DNA from: Oscheius onirici | Lineage: Eukaryota; Nematoda; Chromadorea; Rhabditida; Rhabditidae | Direction of reading: 5' to 3' | Length of the DNA: 64,000 nt | Assembly (NCBI GenBank): GCA_932521025.1 | Contig: OW051471.1 | Location: 4,278,001 to 4,342,000 of the forward strand | Shown here: in pieces, positions 22,334 to 33,924 of the stretch | How positions within the stretch are numbered: position 1 is the first letter of the stretch | How the letters are laid out: each line of letters begins with the position of its first letter | Position numbers and translations under genes: made by a program | The notes under the pieces: model-generated | The model's database searches: none | What the model saw: only the letters and a program-made list of their open reading frames with translations | What the model was told of the DNA's origin: nothing

Positions 22334-22467
22334 GTGCAACTGGAAAATTTGCGGCGCAGCCGCGTGTCTTGCCCGGGCTAGTTCGGCCTCGTCACCACTT
22401 GTTAATCCCGACTGAACAATACATGGTCAATTCTCACCAGAGGAATTCGTAGTTTATTCTTCCAGCT

Positions 22468-23205
22468 ATGTCTAAACGAAACTGTCTTGTGCTCACCCAC
22501 GAAAAAGTCGCAAACATGCTCTACGAGACGGCTTTGACTTTCAAGGGTGAAGTCTTCCAGGCAAGCCAATTCAGCTTCAAATTCCGGTTAGTTTGAATCC
22601 CAAAGAACAATTTCCCGGTTGCTTTAGGGACAAGTTCGGTTTCAACATATCCGATCTGATAACTGGCTTCAAGGACGACAAGTGTGTTGACACGACAACT
22701 CTCCTTGAACTTCATGGAAAATATATCAAAGCAGTTGGAAAGAGGCAATTTGTGGCTGAATGGTATACTTTCTACTGTCGTTTTTAGCTATATGCTTTAG
22801 GATCTCTACTTATCAACCACAATATTATACCCGTGAAGAGGTCGAGCCCAAAAATGCCGAGTACGATATTGTGCTCATAGAGAATGCAAGCGAAAAGGAT
22901 GAGGCTAATAACAACATACCGGCTGCTTCTGCGAGCAAAACCGACAACTTGAAAAGGTCAGACAATCATTCGACGAAATCTTCTTCGCTTAGCCTGCCTA
23001 CGGTAGTTGTATCTTTGCCAAACATACAAGTTTTTAGAGCGACTTTTCTGAACAAGATGATCAAGCTTTGGAGAGGCCAGTTGTGAAAAAATGTCCAGTT
23101 CACAAGGATAACGTCGAATCATCCATTCTGGTCGGTTTAGCTTTATTTTGGGCTCAATTTACGGTTTATTCTCTGGTCCAGCCGTATTTCTACACCTTCT
23201 TGTAA
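22468..23205 (+). CDS. probable tail-anchored membrane protein, unknown
   Basis: ATG at 22468 lies 2 bp after TTCTTCCAG. Exon 1 begins MSKRNCLVLTHEKVANMLYE; later exons give DKFGFNISDLITGF, then an acidic/Ser-rich linker (EKDEANNNIPAASASK). The last exon (after GTAGTT...TTTTTAG, about 23,003-23,037) reads SDFSEQDDQALERPVVKKCP and ends with a hydrophobic stretch, SSILVGLALFWAQFTVYSLV. The frame is kept through every proposed splice. No family recognised. Its final about 60 coding bases overlap, antisense, the end of the next gene's coding region (23143). Confidence 0.65.
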
Positions 23206-24467
23206 ATATTGAATCCACATCTTTTTGAGCTTTTTGAAATCGCTCAGCTTCTTTTTCTTGGCCTCTTCGAGACCAATTCGCTTCTTTTTGCCAGCAGATT
23301 CCTCTACATCGAGCGAGTCGAAAATATCTTTCTCGCTAAGGAACTTTTTCAAAGTTTCATCAGCTTCGAGAGCATTTCGTAGACGGTCGTGTTAGGTTCC
23401 ACCGACCTATCCATTCCATCTACACACCTTCATACTGGCGGCTTTGAATTTTTGTCCGCAGTAAAAATCGAGACCGAAACCATGTTATTCTGAAAACTGG
23501 CTAGATTTTATTTTATCTTTCCATACCCTGTTTATACCCTGACTGGTTGGTTTCGCTACAACAGGAGTCTTGTTACTGGCTTTCTTGGCATCTTTTTTCC
23601 TTTCTGTACTTTCTTTCGGCGTCTGAATCCGAATGAGCTTCCGACCACTCGCCGCCGTCGTTCGTACTGGGTGTGTCGCTCGAATGCGCAGTCGGAGACA
23701 CTCCTCCGCGAATAATCTTGACCGACGGCCACAAGTTGGGGTATTTCAGCAGCCAGTTATTCTTGCTTATCGCAGCCTTACCAATGTGTCCTTTCCACAG
23801 TCCGTCATACTTTTCTCCCATTCTGCGAAAACGCATCCATTCATTAAAGTACTTCTCTCTGATGTTGATGATATTACCCGTTGATTTGACTTGGTTTGGG
23901 GCTTTTCCCGGATGTGCTCCCAAGCCCTGCCGAACTGCCTCCGCTCTCATCAGATCATCAAACTCGTGATTTCCCTTTAGGCGAAGAGAACAATTTTCAT
24001 TTTCCAGAACGTGATAAGTTATTCCATCGACCTCTTTCGCCGCAATTAATTTGGGCAGTGGCTTTTCCGAGAAGGGGTCAGTTATGCCCCTGTTGTCGTA
24101 GTTTTCGCTGTCCGAGTCGTCATCTGCCGATTCGGACTCTGCCTTTTTCTTCTGCGTATTCTTAAGAGTTTGTCTTCGCCTCCGATGGAACTTTTTCAGC
24201 TGATGGTTTGACTTTTGAGGTCATTTTGGCCGTCATCTTCTTCTCTAAAGAACTTTTCTTCATCTGGGACGCAGCATGGTTCCAGATGAGGGTGTAGGCG
24301 AAGCTAGTAGTTCTGTCAGTGTTCATCTGTCTGTGCAGCTGTACAGCCGTAGGACGAATATCGAGCCCGGCCAAAACTTCCGGAATGAATTTATTGGGTT
24401 GGTAGAATCTTAACACCTGTAGCTATTGCTACCCCAGCACTTACTTTGGTTTCCCCTTGGTAGCCAT
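23143..24467 (-). CDS. lysine-rich nuclear protein, unknown
   Basis: ATG at 24467 (MATKGKPK), spliced to FYQPNKFIPEVLAGLDIRP. A central block reads DPFSEKPLPKLIAAKEVDGI, then YFNEWMRFRRMGEKYDGLW and SKNNWLLKYPNLWPSVKIIR. The C-terminus is KKFLSEKDIFDSLDVEESA then a basic coiled coil (EEAKKKKLSDFKKLKKMW). Acid-rich stretches (ESESADDDSDSEN) suggest a nuclear or nucleolar role, by inference only. Near 24,180-24,220 the reading frame changes without an obvious intron, so a missed splice or a single-base error is likely. It shares a short divergent promoter (about 90 bp) with the SR-rich gene. Confidence 0.6.
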
Positions 24468-24556
24468 CTTGCGCATAGCGTTTAGTTTTCTAGCCATTTA
24501 TGTATTCGTATTTATTGCGTTCACAATTAAAAGGCAATTTCAGGCGCCTTCGAAAA

Positions 24557-25930
24557 ATGGGAAGAAGAGCAAAAGTATGGAAGCTTTTGCAAAATTATCG
24601 AAAAGTGAGCTGAACGTAGTTTGTTTAATTTTCGTTCTCAAAACGTTAATTTGAAATTTAGAAGAATGCTCCAGAGGTCAATATTTCTATGGACGTCGAT
24701 TCCAATAGTCAAAATTCTGTTCGTGATAAGGGTCGTGTTACTTCTCAAAGACATGTTAGATTCTTTTTTTAGTATATTTTAAGGCAATTTCAGATATCCG
24801 TTGCACATGCCATATCGACCAAACAAAAAACAACAGTGCTACAGGGACGGACGTCAATTATTATGTCTCTTCCGGCACAAACTATCCGAACATCCGCTTC
24901 TAATACCATAAATGTATTTTTTTTCTCTTTTAATTAACGTTGTTGTTCTTAGGTAAAACTTGCTCGTCCTTATTATCGGCCGCAAGGTAGACCTGCTTCA
25001 TACTCTTCTGGTCCTAGACGGTTCGATCCTCATGATGAGAAGGCCAAGGTAGGTATTTACAGACAATGTAAAATCGGCGATAATTTAGCAGTGTCTCAAA
25101 TTTCGAAACTTTTCACTATGCATCTGCGCCAAGATTTGCTGGAAGTGGCGTATTGGAACGAGTTCAGAGTTGAACTTTTGGATGACTGTAAAAATACATT
25201 TAACATTTCCGAACTGAAGGATTTGAGCGCGGTCCGTGAATTCAACGAAGAGGTTTTCGTCTTTTGATCCCTTCGAACCTTTATTCTAGATCACTATAGG
25301 AAAAGTTTATGGCAAGCCGGGCATATTCTATAGCCTTCGAAAGAACGTATCACCGAATAATATTCCTACATATCATTTGATTTCAGGCGCTGTCTCGTGG
25401 TTGTTCTCCGCACCGAGAGAGAAGGGATCATATCTTGCCAAAATCGAGGAGCAGAAGCCCCGACCATCGTCCGCAAAGATCCTACCGAAACTCTAGAAAT
25501 TCTCCTTGGAGGGATTATCGAAGACGTTCTCCTTCTAGGAATAACTATTCTCGAGTAATTTTCGTATTTTGAAAAGTTTTCGAAAATTCAGCGCTTCCAA
25601 TCTCTCATAAGACGCTCTTCGCGCAGATCGTCATCTCGTTCTTATTCTCCGCGAAGATCTCGTTCAAATCGTTATCGTGAGGTTTCACAAAACTTGTGGC
25701 TAGTAGCATCTGTATTTTTAGCCTCGAACTGAAAGCTCTAGAACGTCCTCGTCTAGAAGCAGGAACAGTCACCCTTCCGTCAGCTGCAAGGACCGCACCA
25801 TTATTTCACCTTCTCATGAAGCTACGGTATTTTGTCTGCTACTTTCTGGTTTACCCCTGATCTTCAGGCAAACGAGCTAAAGGACACGATACTTCAGTAC
25901 ATCTCCGAAGCTTCGAAGAACCTCCGGTAA
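24557..25930 (+). CDS. arginine/serine-rich (SR-like) protein
   Basis: ATG at 24557 lies 13 bp after a TTTCAG. Exon 1 reads MGRRAKVWKLLQNYRK and splices in phase to KNAPEVNISMDVDSNSQNSV. Further exons give KLARPYYRPQGRPASYSSGP. The 3' half is typical RS sequence: KSRSRSPDHRPQRSYRNSRN, RDYRRRSPSRNNYSR, RRSSRRSSSRSYSPRRSRSN and SSRTSSSRSRN. It ends ANELKDTILQYISEASKNLR. No RRM motif is visible, so it is probably a splicing cofactor-like or speckle protein. The internal exons near 25,060-25,400 are uncertain. Confidence 0.65.
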
Positions 25931-26121
25931 AATCTAAATCAGTTATCTCTCTTGATATCTTGTTTTTTCCATATGTACATCTGTTGCTAATGTGTACTGC
26001 TAATCTAATTGTTCTTTTGATTCGTACTAATAAAAAAAGCCTGAACGCATCTCGCGTTGCTTCCCTTATCTTATCATCAAGTCACTAATTGGACCGGGGT
26101 GCGTACACAACTTCTCTCAAA

Positions 26122-27213
<1,092 letters not shown>

Positions 27214-27241
27214 ATGTAAATAAAGTTTCATTGAGAAAATA

Positions 27242-29390
27242 TCACAAAATAGTACGCCGAACTGATCTGTTTACACGTGGTGAGTCCTTTGAGGGCCATT
27301 CTCGCGTCTTCTGTCCCATTTGCGCGATTTTTTCCATGAAGAAGCGAATATGCGGGAATGGGGCGAGTAGTTTGTTGTCGACGATCGTCAGAGCTAGATA
27401 CAAGTCGCTGTCAGTCTGAACAAAGTCTTGTTATTTTGAGAACTAGAAAATACCTTGGTGGGGAGGCCTAGGATGTATACAGGAGGAGGGGTAGACGGCG
27501 GCGTAAGATAGTTTTCTTCTTCTATTGATTCTCTAGAAACAGAAATATAAGAGAAAGTAAAGTATTCTTACCGTATCCTTGCGACGGCTTTTGGTGAGTT
27601 CAGTGTAATTCCGGCCAACGTTTCCGTCAATCCGGCGAGAGAATCATTCAAAGGAACATCCAGAGCATCTTCGAATTCATTGTCACTGTCCGAATCAAAA
27701 TTTAGTCTTGTTCTCGTGGGATCATTGTCAATTTGTCCAGTTCGAAGTGCTGAGAAGTAATTATTCAGTAGGACAAGATGCTGAAATTTTTGATTACAAT
27801 CTTCTTGAATAAAGAAACCTCTGTGTCCGCTAGATTAATAAGTCCGTCATTTGGCAAAAAGTGCCACATTTCCGCCCAGGCTACTCGTCCTGTCGCCAAT
27901 TCTCTTCCCACTCTTTCATAGCCCTAAAATGATATCTATAGCACTGAAGCGCAACGGTGTCTATCTGTCTGGCCGTCTATGGCTGGCCTATTGTCAAGCT
28001 AACGCTCAAGGGTTTGGAAGCCTGCTAAATGCGAATATGGTAAAATATCTGCGAGACGCTCGACGAAAAAAAGGCCAACTTTGTCAATATCCTGACGTTT
28101 GACGTCTTTCCTGTTCTGAGTCCATCTCTGATAGAAATCTTCACTTTCGTCTTTGCTGTAAAATGGACCTGCAACAGCCGCCAGATGGTATACTTCCTCC
28201 AGTCGTGAAGAGCTTCTAAAGGCAAAGATATGACGAAAATATACACGTAACATACCCGTTGTAGCTGGTATGTATGTCCTCCTTTATAACTAATTTCGGC
28301 GGATGTGTATTATCTGGATATCTATAGAGAGCTATGTAGACGCCGTTGAGAAGGAGCTCAATTTCCTTTTTTCTTGCCGCTTTGTCTTCTTTGTGATATC
28401 CGGAACAGGACTCTTCCAGCGGTGTTTTCTTCTCTCTGAGTTTTCTTCTCCATATAAACATCTGGTAAAAAACTGACTTATTTAGTGGCGACTTCTTGAG
28501 TAAAGGCTCGGCTACAAGTGCTCTAACCACGTCGACATGCCCAAGTTTGGCAGCCATATGAAGTGGAGTATTCGACTGTCCCTGACAACTATCTTTTCAG
28601 TGAACAAAATGGTCCTAACCTTGTCAGGAGTATTTAAAATGGACGTTAAAATATTGTGCTGTCGAAGTCGAGCGTCTTCCTCGTCTGTTCCGTAGCAATT
28701 CGTAACAAAGTTTACATCTGAAGGAATCTATTAGAAAAACTTTATCCCGGCTAACCATTCAGATATGACAGTATTTTCGTGACGAAGAGAGATCTTCCGT
28801 TTCGAGCTGCGATATGAAGAGCATTATATCGTTGTCCTTCCTAATGTAGGAAATCTTCGTTTCGAGACACAAAGGGTCTTACCATCAGAATACTGGCAGT
28901 ATCTCCGCTCGTATTGATCAGATATCTAGGATTGCTGTCCACTAATTCACTGAAAGTTACATGCAACCACAAATCTGAAAGAGACCGACCAAAACCGCAT
29001 AAGCTCGTCTTTTTCTATAGTCTTCTTCAGCACCGTGTAATCTGTAATTTTCAGCGATGGAGACGGAATTGACGGCTCATTTGCAATAGATCTAAACTTC
29101 CAAGTTTTAGAATTTTTATCGAAAACTGGCCGGGAAGAGGCCAGAGGTGACAGTGGATAATCGCCTGAAGATAAGAAGTTGGCTGCCTCTTCTGTTGTAC
29201 TAAACTTTTTGAACCGAGCGCCTGAAAATTCGGACTTTCTGGTAGAAAAGAACAAACCATTTGCTTTGCCTTCTGGAGAATTGGCGAACTTGGAAGCGTC
29301 TCTTAGATTGTGGAAAAGGTCTTTCGGCGAGTTGGCTATATTTTCTTCAAAAATAACTGCATAGACTGGACTATTTGAACAACTCTCCAT
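27242..29390 (-). CDS. lem-4: ANKLE2 / LEM-4-like ankyrin protein
   Basis: ANKLE2/LEM-4 acts in post-mitotic nuclear-envelope reassembly (BAF dephosphorylation through PP2A and VRK1). ATG at 29390 (MESCSNSPVYAVIFEE). An N-terminal RNase H-like/caulimovirus-type domain has GARFKKFSTTEEAANFL. Ankyrin-like parts are KNRNGRSLF-type sequence near 28,800 and MAAKLGHVDVVRALVAEP (about 28,500-28,555). The family's C-terminal block reads GPFYSKDESEDFYQRW (about 28,130-28,170) followed by GYERVGRELATGRVAWAEMW (about 27,870-27,925). The end has VYILGLPTKTDSDLYLALT. The intron at about 27,926-28,040 contains a fragment of the CGCAACGGTGTCTATCTGTC foldback-end family. No LEM motif is visible, as in the nematode protein. 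Confidence 0.88.
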
Positions 29391-29633
29391 CTAAAAGATG
29401 ACCAGTATTTAGGTGGCAAGATTGAGGACAAAAAAATAAAACAAAAAAAAAAGCAAGATTGAGGACAAAAAAAATCGTAAACAAAAATCCAGTTTGAAAT
29501 CAACATGAGCGCGGTGTTTACGGTGGCCTTTCGAATCGGCAATTGAATATAATTCTTCGATACGTCTTTACTCAACTCTCAGTCATTTTTTATCGCAATA
29601 CCCAGCATATTACAATCACTTTTCCAGCATAAA

Positions 29634-30108
29634 ATGACCAAAAGCGACGGAGACTGGAAGATCAGTAAAGTGCTAGAGGTCAAAGAAGTCAAACTCCAGG
29701 TTGGTTCCAGATGCGATCGAATTCAATTCCATCTAGGGAGGCATTCAGCGAAAGTTTCGAATTGACTGGTCTCCGACACTTTCTACAGCTGCGGAAGTGG
29801 GTAAATCCGAAAAAGGTGATCCTCTCAAACAATAAAACAAAGCAAAAGTTTAGAACTTTTGAACATGCTCGTGACCTATAAAGTTCTCGGTCCCGTAGAT
29901 TGTCCGGAAAACAAGGGAAAAAATGACTGCAAGGAAATGTTGTGGGAAATCGAAGGGTGTGTTTAACTTCTCGTGATTCCTATTAATTCAATTCAGAAGA
30001 AAGGAAGTGGGCGGATCAGTTACGCTCTACCGCGTCTTCTACGATGAACTGTTGAGAGATCATCCGCGAGAACTTTGCGCATACTTTGTTGAATTTGTAC
30101 AAGTCTAG
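29634..30108 (+). CDS. small protein, possibly chromo-like, unknown
   Basis: ATG at 29634 lies 5 bp after TTTTCCAG. Four exons, 36-45 bp introns. Starts MTKSDGDWKISKVLEVKEVK; later IQRKFRIDWSPTLSTAAEVG, then CKEMLWEIEGRKEVGGSVTL, and ends YRVFYDELLRDHPRELCAYF then VEFVQV. About 120 residues. The W-x-I-x-K-V-L-E-V start and C-terminal helix resemble a chromodomain or chromo-shadow fold, but the aromatic cage is not clear, so this is only a suggestion. Its promoter (about 240 bp) is shared divergently with LEM-4. Confidence 0.7.
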
Positions 30109-30418
30109 CTCTCCTAACAACAATACTCACCTATTCATCTTCTCTAACAATATATTTTAAGAAAACAATAGAACAATACTCGTATATCCCAGAAGCATCA
30201 AACATAGCGACTCCAGTACGTCAAAATGATGAAAAATCATAACCGTTCGCTGGTCAGTAATTTGGGAAGAAAATTGTTGCAAATGCGGAAAGTAAAAAAG
30301 GAAAAACGGGAGGAGTTCTGCTTTTCTGGGTCGAAGACTCTATGTAGAAAAAAAAGTTCTACATAAAATCGGGGGGTGGACTTTATGTAGAAAATTTGGT
30401 ATGTAATACTTCGGCTGG

Positions 30419-30799
30419 CTATTTGGATTTTTTTGCGCGGGAACTTCCGACAAAGGTCCAAATTTCTCGTTTTTCACTATTTTCCACCCTTTTTTAGACT
30501 ATTTCACCATTTTCCACCCTTTTTTAGAGTATGCTTATCGCATTCTACGCCAAAAAGCACCCCAGGAACATGAAGAATAACTTAAAATTGCTCGAAATAA
30601 CCAAAAAATGTCATGTTGTTTCCATTCGAGCCGTTTTTTGTAAAGCGACGCATTTTACCTGCATTCTTCATGTTCCTGGGGTGGTTTTTGGCGTAGAATG
30701 CGATAAACTTACTTAGAAAGTTTAAAAATGGGTGGAAAATGCTGAAAAACGAGAAATTTGGGCCTTTGTTGCAAGTTCCCGCGCAAAAAATTCAAATAG
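30419..30799. mobile_element. foldback element A
   Basis: Arms CTATTTGGATTTTTTTGCGC...TTATCGCATTCTACGCCAAA (left) and TTTGGCGTAGAATGCGATAA...GCGCAAAAAATTCAAATAG (right) are inverted copies of about 160 bp each, with ATGAAG/CTTCATGTTCCTGGGGTGG near the centre. No coding. Confidence 0.8.
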
Positions 30800-30820
30800 G
30801 GGGCAAAATGTTGTGATTTC

Positions 30821-31250
30821 GTCAATTTTGACTAGACATGTGCGCTTGGACCGGCTGCGGAAAAAATTGCCTCCAGTGCGGCGGGCAAAAGAAATTCAGC
30901 ACGCTATTTTTCTGTTTTTTTTTTGTGTTTCCCCAGTCATTGTGAACAAATATCAGTTAGTACAGAAAAAGGTTGGGCAAAGGAAGATGAATCCAACAAA
31001 CAATTGAAGTTTCGTAAGAAAAACACAATTTTGTCGATTTTTTTTTCGCGAATTTCGTCTTATTTTTCGTTTCTCTCTGCGGATTTGTCTTTTTTTGCTA
31101 AACTTTTTTCCTGTGCTAGTCGGTATTTGTTCACAATGACTGGGGAAACACAAAAAAAAAACAGAAAAAAGCGTGCAGAATTTCTTTTGCCTGCCGCACT
31201 GAAGGCGATTTTTTCCCAACCGGTCCAAGCGCACATGTCTAATTTTGACT
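30821..31250. mobile_element. foldback element B
   Basis: Arms GTCAATTTTGACTAGACATG...CCCAGTCATTGTGAACAAAT (left) and ATTTGTTCACAATGACTGGG...CATGTCTAATTTTGAC (right), about 150 bp each, around a loop of about 130 bp. Immediately follows element A; its open frames are shadows of the arms. Confidence 0.82.
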
Positions 31251-31472
31251 GTTGGATTTGTTGTTTTTTTTCTTCCGGGAGCACATTTCCATCTTGCTGT
31301 AAAGTATTCTCAAACCTCTCATGATTCTCACTCACATATTATTGTACTGGTTGCCCTAATTCTACGTGTTCGACTCTTTATTAAACTTTAATTGATTCCT
31401 TATTTATGACTGACTGAAGTCTCATCTTCAAATACCTTTTCTTTTGTTCATGTCTCAACAACATTTTAGCAT

Positions 31473-31897
31473 ATGAGGCCAGGCGAAGGCTCTGAATCAG
31501 TACAACATCTCGAAGGACGTCTTTACAAGTGCTACACCGGTCTTCTGTCTCTCATCACATCGTTAGTTCGCATTTCTCCTCAAATTCTGTCCAATTCAGG
31601 TTCGAGAAAGGATCAACTGCTGATATCACAGCACATCTACGCTCAGTCGAACAGGATTTGCAAGAATTGCGTGAAGCCGTGAAACAAGTCCCCGAAATCA
31701 GCAGCGAAGAAGAGTACCAATTCAAAAAGATTCGCGATTTATACAGGTGACTAACTTTGGCCTGGAAGATAACGTAGTTTTCTTTTTTCAGACAAATCAA
31801 GCAGAAAGATGACCTCATCGGTAAGTTTGGAAGCTACACTGTCGACTCAGGAAACAGTACGGGCTTTGTTTTTTTTTCGAAATCAAGCCCGGTTTAG
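31473..31897 (+). CDS. small coiled-coil protein, MED9-like by layout
   Basis: ATG at 31473. Exons give MRPGEGSESVQHLEGRLYKC, ADITAHLRSVEQDLQELREA, then VPEISSEEEYQFKKIRDLY and RQIKQKDDLIG. A coiled coil ending in a P-x-I-S-x-E-E-Q/Y--I--L---I--K--LI pattern is reminiscent of Mediator subunit 9, but I cannot confirm it. Final codons depend on the acceptor used (one gives GNSTGFVFFSKSSPV-stop at 31897). First gene of an apparent operon with RABIF and LSM3. Confidence 0.6.
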
Positions 31898-32270
31898 AGT
31901 CAATCTGAATCTCAGCGCAACGAAAAACCGATCATCTGTCAGCTTTGTTCCAGCGTGGTCATTTTGTCAAATGTCGGCGTTTGGAACGATTTGACCGTCG
32001 AGCTGCCTCTCGCCCGGCAACAAAAGGGAGTCGATACTCAAAAAGTGGGCTATCACATCTTTATTGTTATCAAATTTCCTCTAGGAGAGCATTTCTGGCT
32101 TCTGGGCAATTCAAGACATGATGTCGTTCGAAAATGTCGGCTTTACACATGAGGTCGATGGCGTCAAATACTTGACTTGTGCCGATTGCGAGTATGGACC
32201 TATTGGCTTCGTCGACAACGAGACTCGTCTTCATTTGATCACTCCTTCTCGTCTAAAAAACAAGGACTGA
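31809..32270 (+). CDS. RABIF: RABIF/MSS4, Rab guanine-nucleotide-free chaperone
   Basis: MSS4 binds nucleotide-free exocytic Rabs and stabilises them. Two zinc-binding CxxC knuckles are present: KPIICQLCSSVVILS (about 31,930) and YLTCADCEYGPIGFVD (about 32,170-32,215), with the family's FENVGFTHEVDGVKYL just before the second. Ends SRLKNKD at 32270. No ATG precedes the first knuckle within its exon. The only start I find that keeps frame is ATGACCTCATCG (31809-31820), giving MTSS, then spliced to SQSESQRNEKP. Those 12 bases are also coding, in another frame, for the upstream gene's KDDLIG. Confidence 0.82.
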
Positions 32271-32384
32271 TATCAACCACTCTTTTTAATAATGTTTTCA
32301 TTGTTCTATCTTGTACTGTTCTCTGGCGATTCTCGCTCTTTACCTCTAAACTTGTAAACTTTTCTTACAAATCCTCGTTCAGAA

Positions 32385-32767
32385 ATGGCCGAAAAGCAAG
32401 TTGTGTTGTCGACTACTGTGGAGGAACCACTCGATCTCATCAGACTCAGCCTCGACGAGCGAGTTTACGTCAAGATGCGAAATGACAGAGAAGTTGGTTT
32501 TTCTTTGTGACTGGACAAGACTAATTTAGATTCGAGGAAAGTTGCAGGCTTTCGATCAACATTTGAACATGGTCCTTTCCAATGTCGAAGAAACCGTCAC
32601 CACTATCGAGGTAATTCTTTACTTTTATGTTATTCTATTCGAAAAAATGTTAGGTCGACGAGGAGTCGTTCGAAGAAATTCACAAGGAAACGAAGCGACA
32701 GATTCCCATGCTTTTTGTTCGCGGAGATGCTGTAATCCTGGTGTCACCTCCGTCCAAGGCTTCCTAA
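32385..32767 (+). CDS. lsm-3: LSM3, U6 snRNA-associated Sm-like protein
   Basis: Subunit of the LSM2-8 (nuclear, U6 snRNP) and LSM1-7 (cytoplasmic mRNA decay) rings. ATG at 32385, 2 bp after GTTCAG. Reads [20 protein letters not shown] then [20 protein letters not shown] and [17 protein letters not shown]: Sm1 with D-H-L-N-M and Sm2 with VRGD, near-identical to LSM3 elsewhere. About 100 residues, full length, stop 32767. Lies 114 bp after the RABIF stop with a trans-splice-like acceptor, so probably downstream in an operon. Confidence 0.97.
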
Positions 32768-32979
32768 TCGTCCTTTAATACTATGTTTCCATCTTGACCA
32801 TTTTTATTTGTGACATAAACGAAAAATCTGTTCTCACAGCATCAATCAGGTATAAAGCCATGCTAAGGGCTGTAAATCTGGGAGAAGGCTGTCATGTTTC
32901 TTCTCCTACTATTCTTTTTGCAATGGTCGGTATCCGCCTTGCGATTTCCTTCGCACCTAATCGATCCCAACCTTATGCG

Positions 32980-33872
32980 AATGGTAATTGAGAGTACTTC
33001 CTGTTCTACAAAGAGTACCAACAGAAATCGGAACTGTTCGCAAAGAGTAAAGGACTGACCGAATCTTCCGGAATCTTTCGACTTGAGAACCAAAACTTCT
33101 TGCCCAGTTCGTCAACAGGGAGTTTGTGGTACTTGTCTATACTTTCATAATATAATTTGACTTCAGGAACCTGTTGGGCGGTGGCAACAGTCGCAGTTCT
33201 TTCCAATATGGTCTGTATCCAGACCAAAGGAAAAGATCAAGTTGAACTGTCAGCCATCGATATCGCCACTTGTTGCGAAGACTGCCCCGGAAACAAGACT
33301 ATTAGCGGTTTTTGGTAGGATTATCTGTTAGACAAATAATTTCTTCGTCTTGAAAGTTCCCAGATTGATTACGCAGCAGTTTTCAAACGAACTGTCCCTG
33401 AAACTTTCACTCGCGTTGCTCCTTGAGTCCAGTTCCTTCAACAGATATTTGCAGGGGTGGCTGGCAGTCAGAGGCGATGATGTACCCGGTCGATAAGGGA
33501 ATTGTGAGTGGATTCGAAGGAAAGGGAGGATGTCTACCTTATGGAGGATCCTATCTCCATCACTGTCCAGATACAACTCCGAAATGTCCAGGCAGCTGTC
33601 AGAATGGCGTTGAAAGCACCAGATACTACGGTTAGAGAGAATGCATAAGAAGAAAATAAGTTGTAGGAAGAAGTTTCAAAGCGGCTCAGGGAATCACCGA
33701 ACGCGATGAAAAGTACTGGATACTGGTCAATTCATGGGGACCCGGGTTCGGTGAGAACGGAGCCTTTTTACTCAGACGCGGTGAGAACGATCTGCACATG
33801 GAGGAATTCGGCGCTGTTGGATTACTCTACGATGAGAGAAGAACTTTTCACAGTCGATTTGGAGATGAATAA
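32980..33872 (+). pseudogene. cathepsin B-like cysteine protease, degenerate
   Basis: C1A family. The mature start NLPESFDLR...CPVRQQGVCG is spliced (33,132-33,167) to GTCWAVATVAVLSNM, keeping the oxyanion Gln and catalytic Cys. CCEDCPG and GGWQSEAMMYPVDKGIVSGF follow, then CPDTTPKCPGSCQNG. After the intron at about 33,631-33,665 the sequence goes straight to KYWILVNSWGPGFGENGAFL. The segment that should hold GPV...DF..Y and the catalytic His (GGHA..I.GWG), about 60 residues, is missing. Upstream of NLPES the frame is broken by a TGA with no acceptor after it. The catalytic Asn (VNSWG) remains. A dead protease or pseudogene is the best reading. Confidence 0.75.
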
Positions 33873-33924
33873 AGTGTTTATTACACACAATGAACACGTA
33901 ATATGAGGAATGTGTATGGCAAGT

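Noticed and set aside
30923..31335. Overlapping 90-130 codon frames on both strands
   Set aside because: Both are translations of the two arms of foldback element B.
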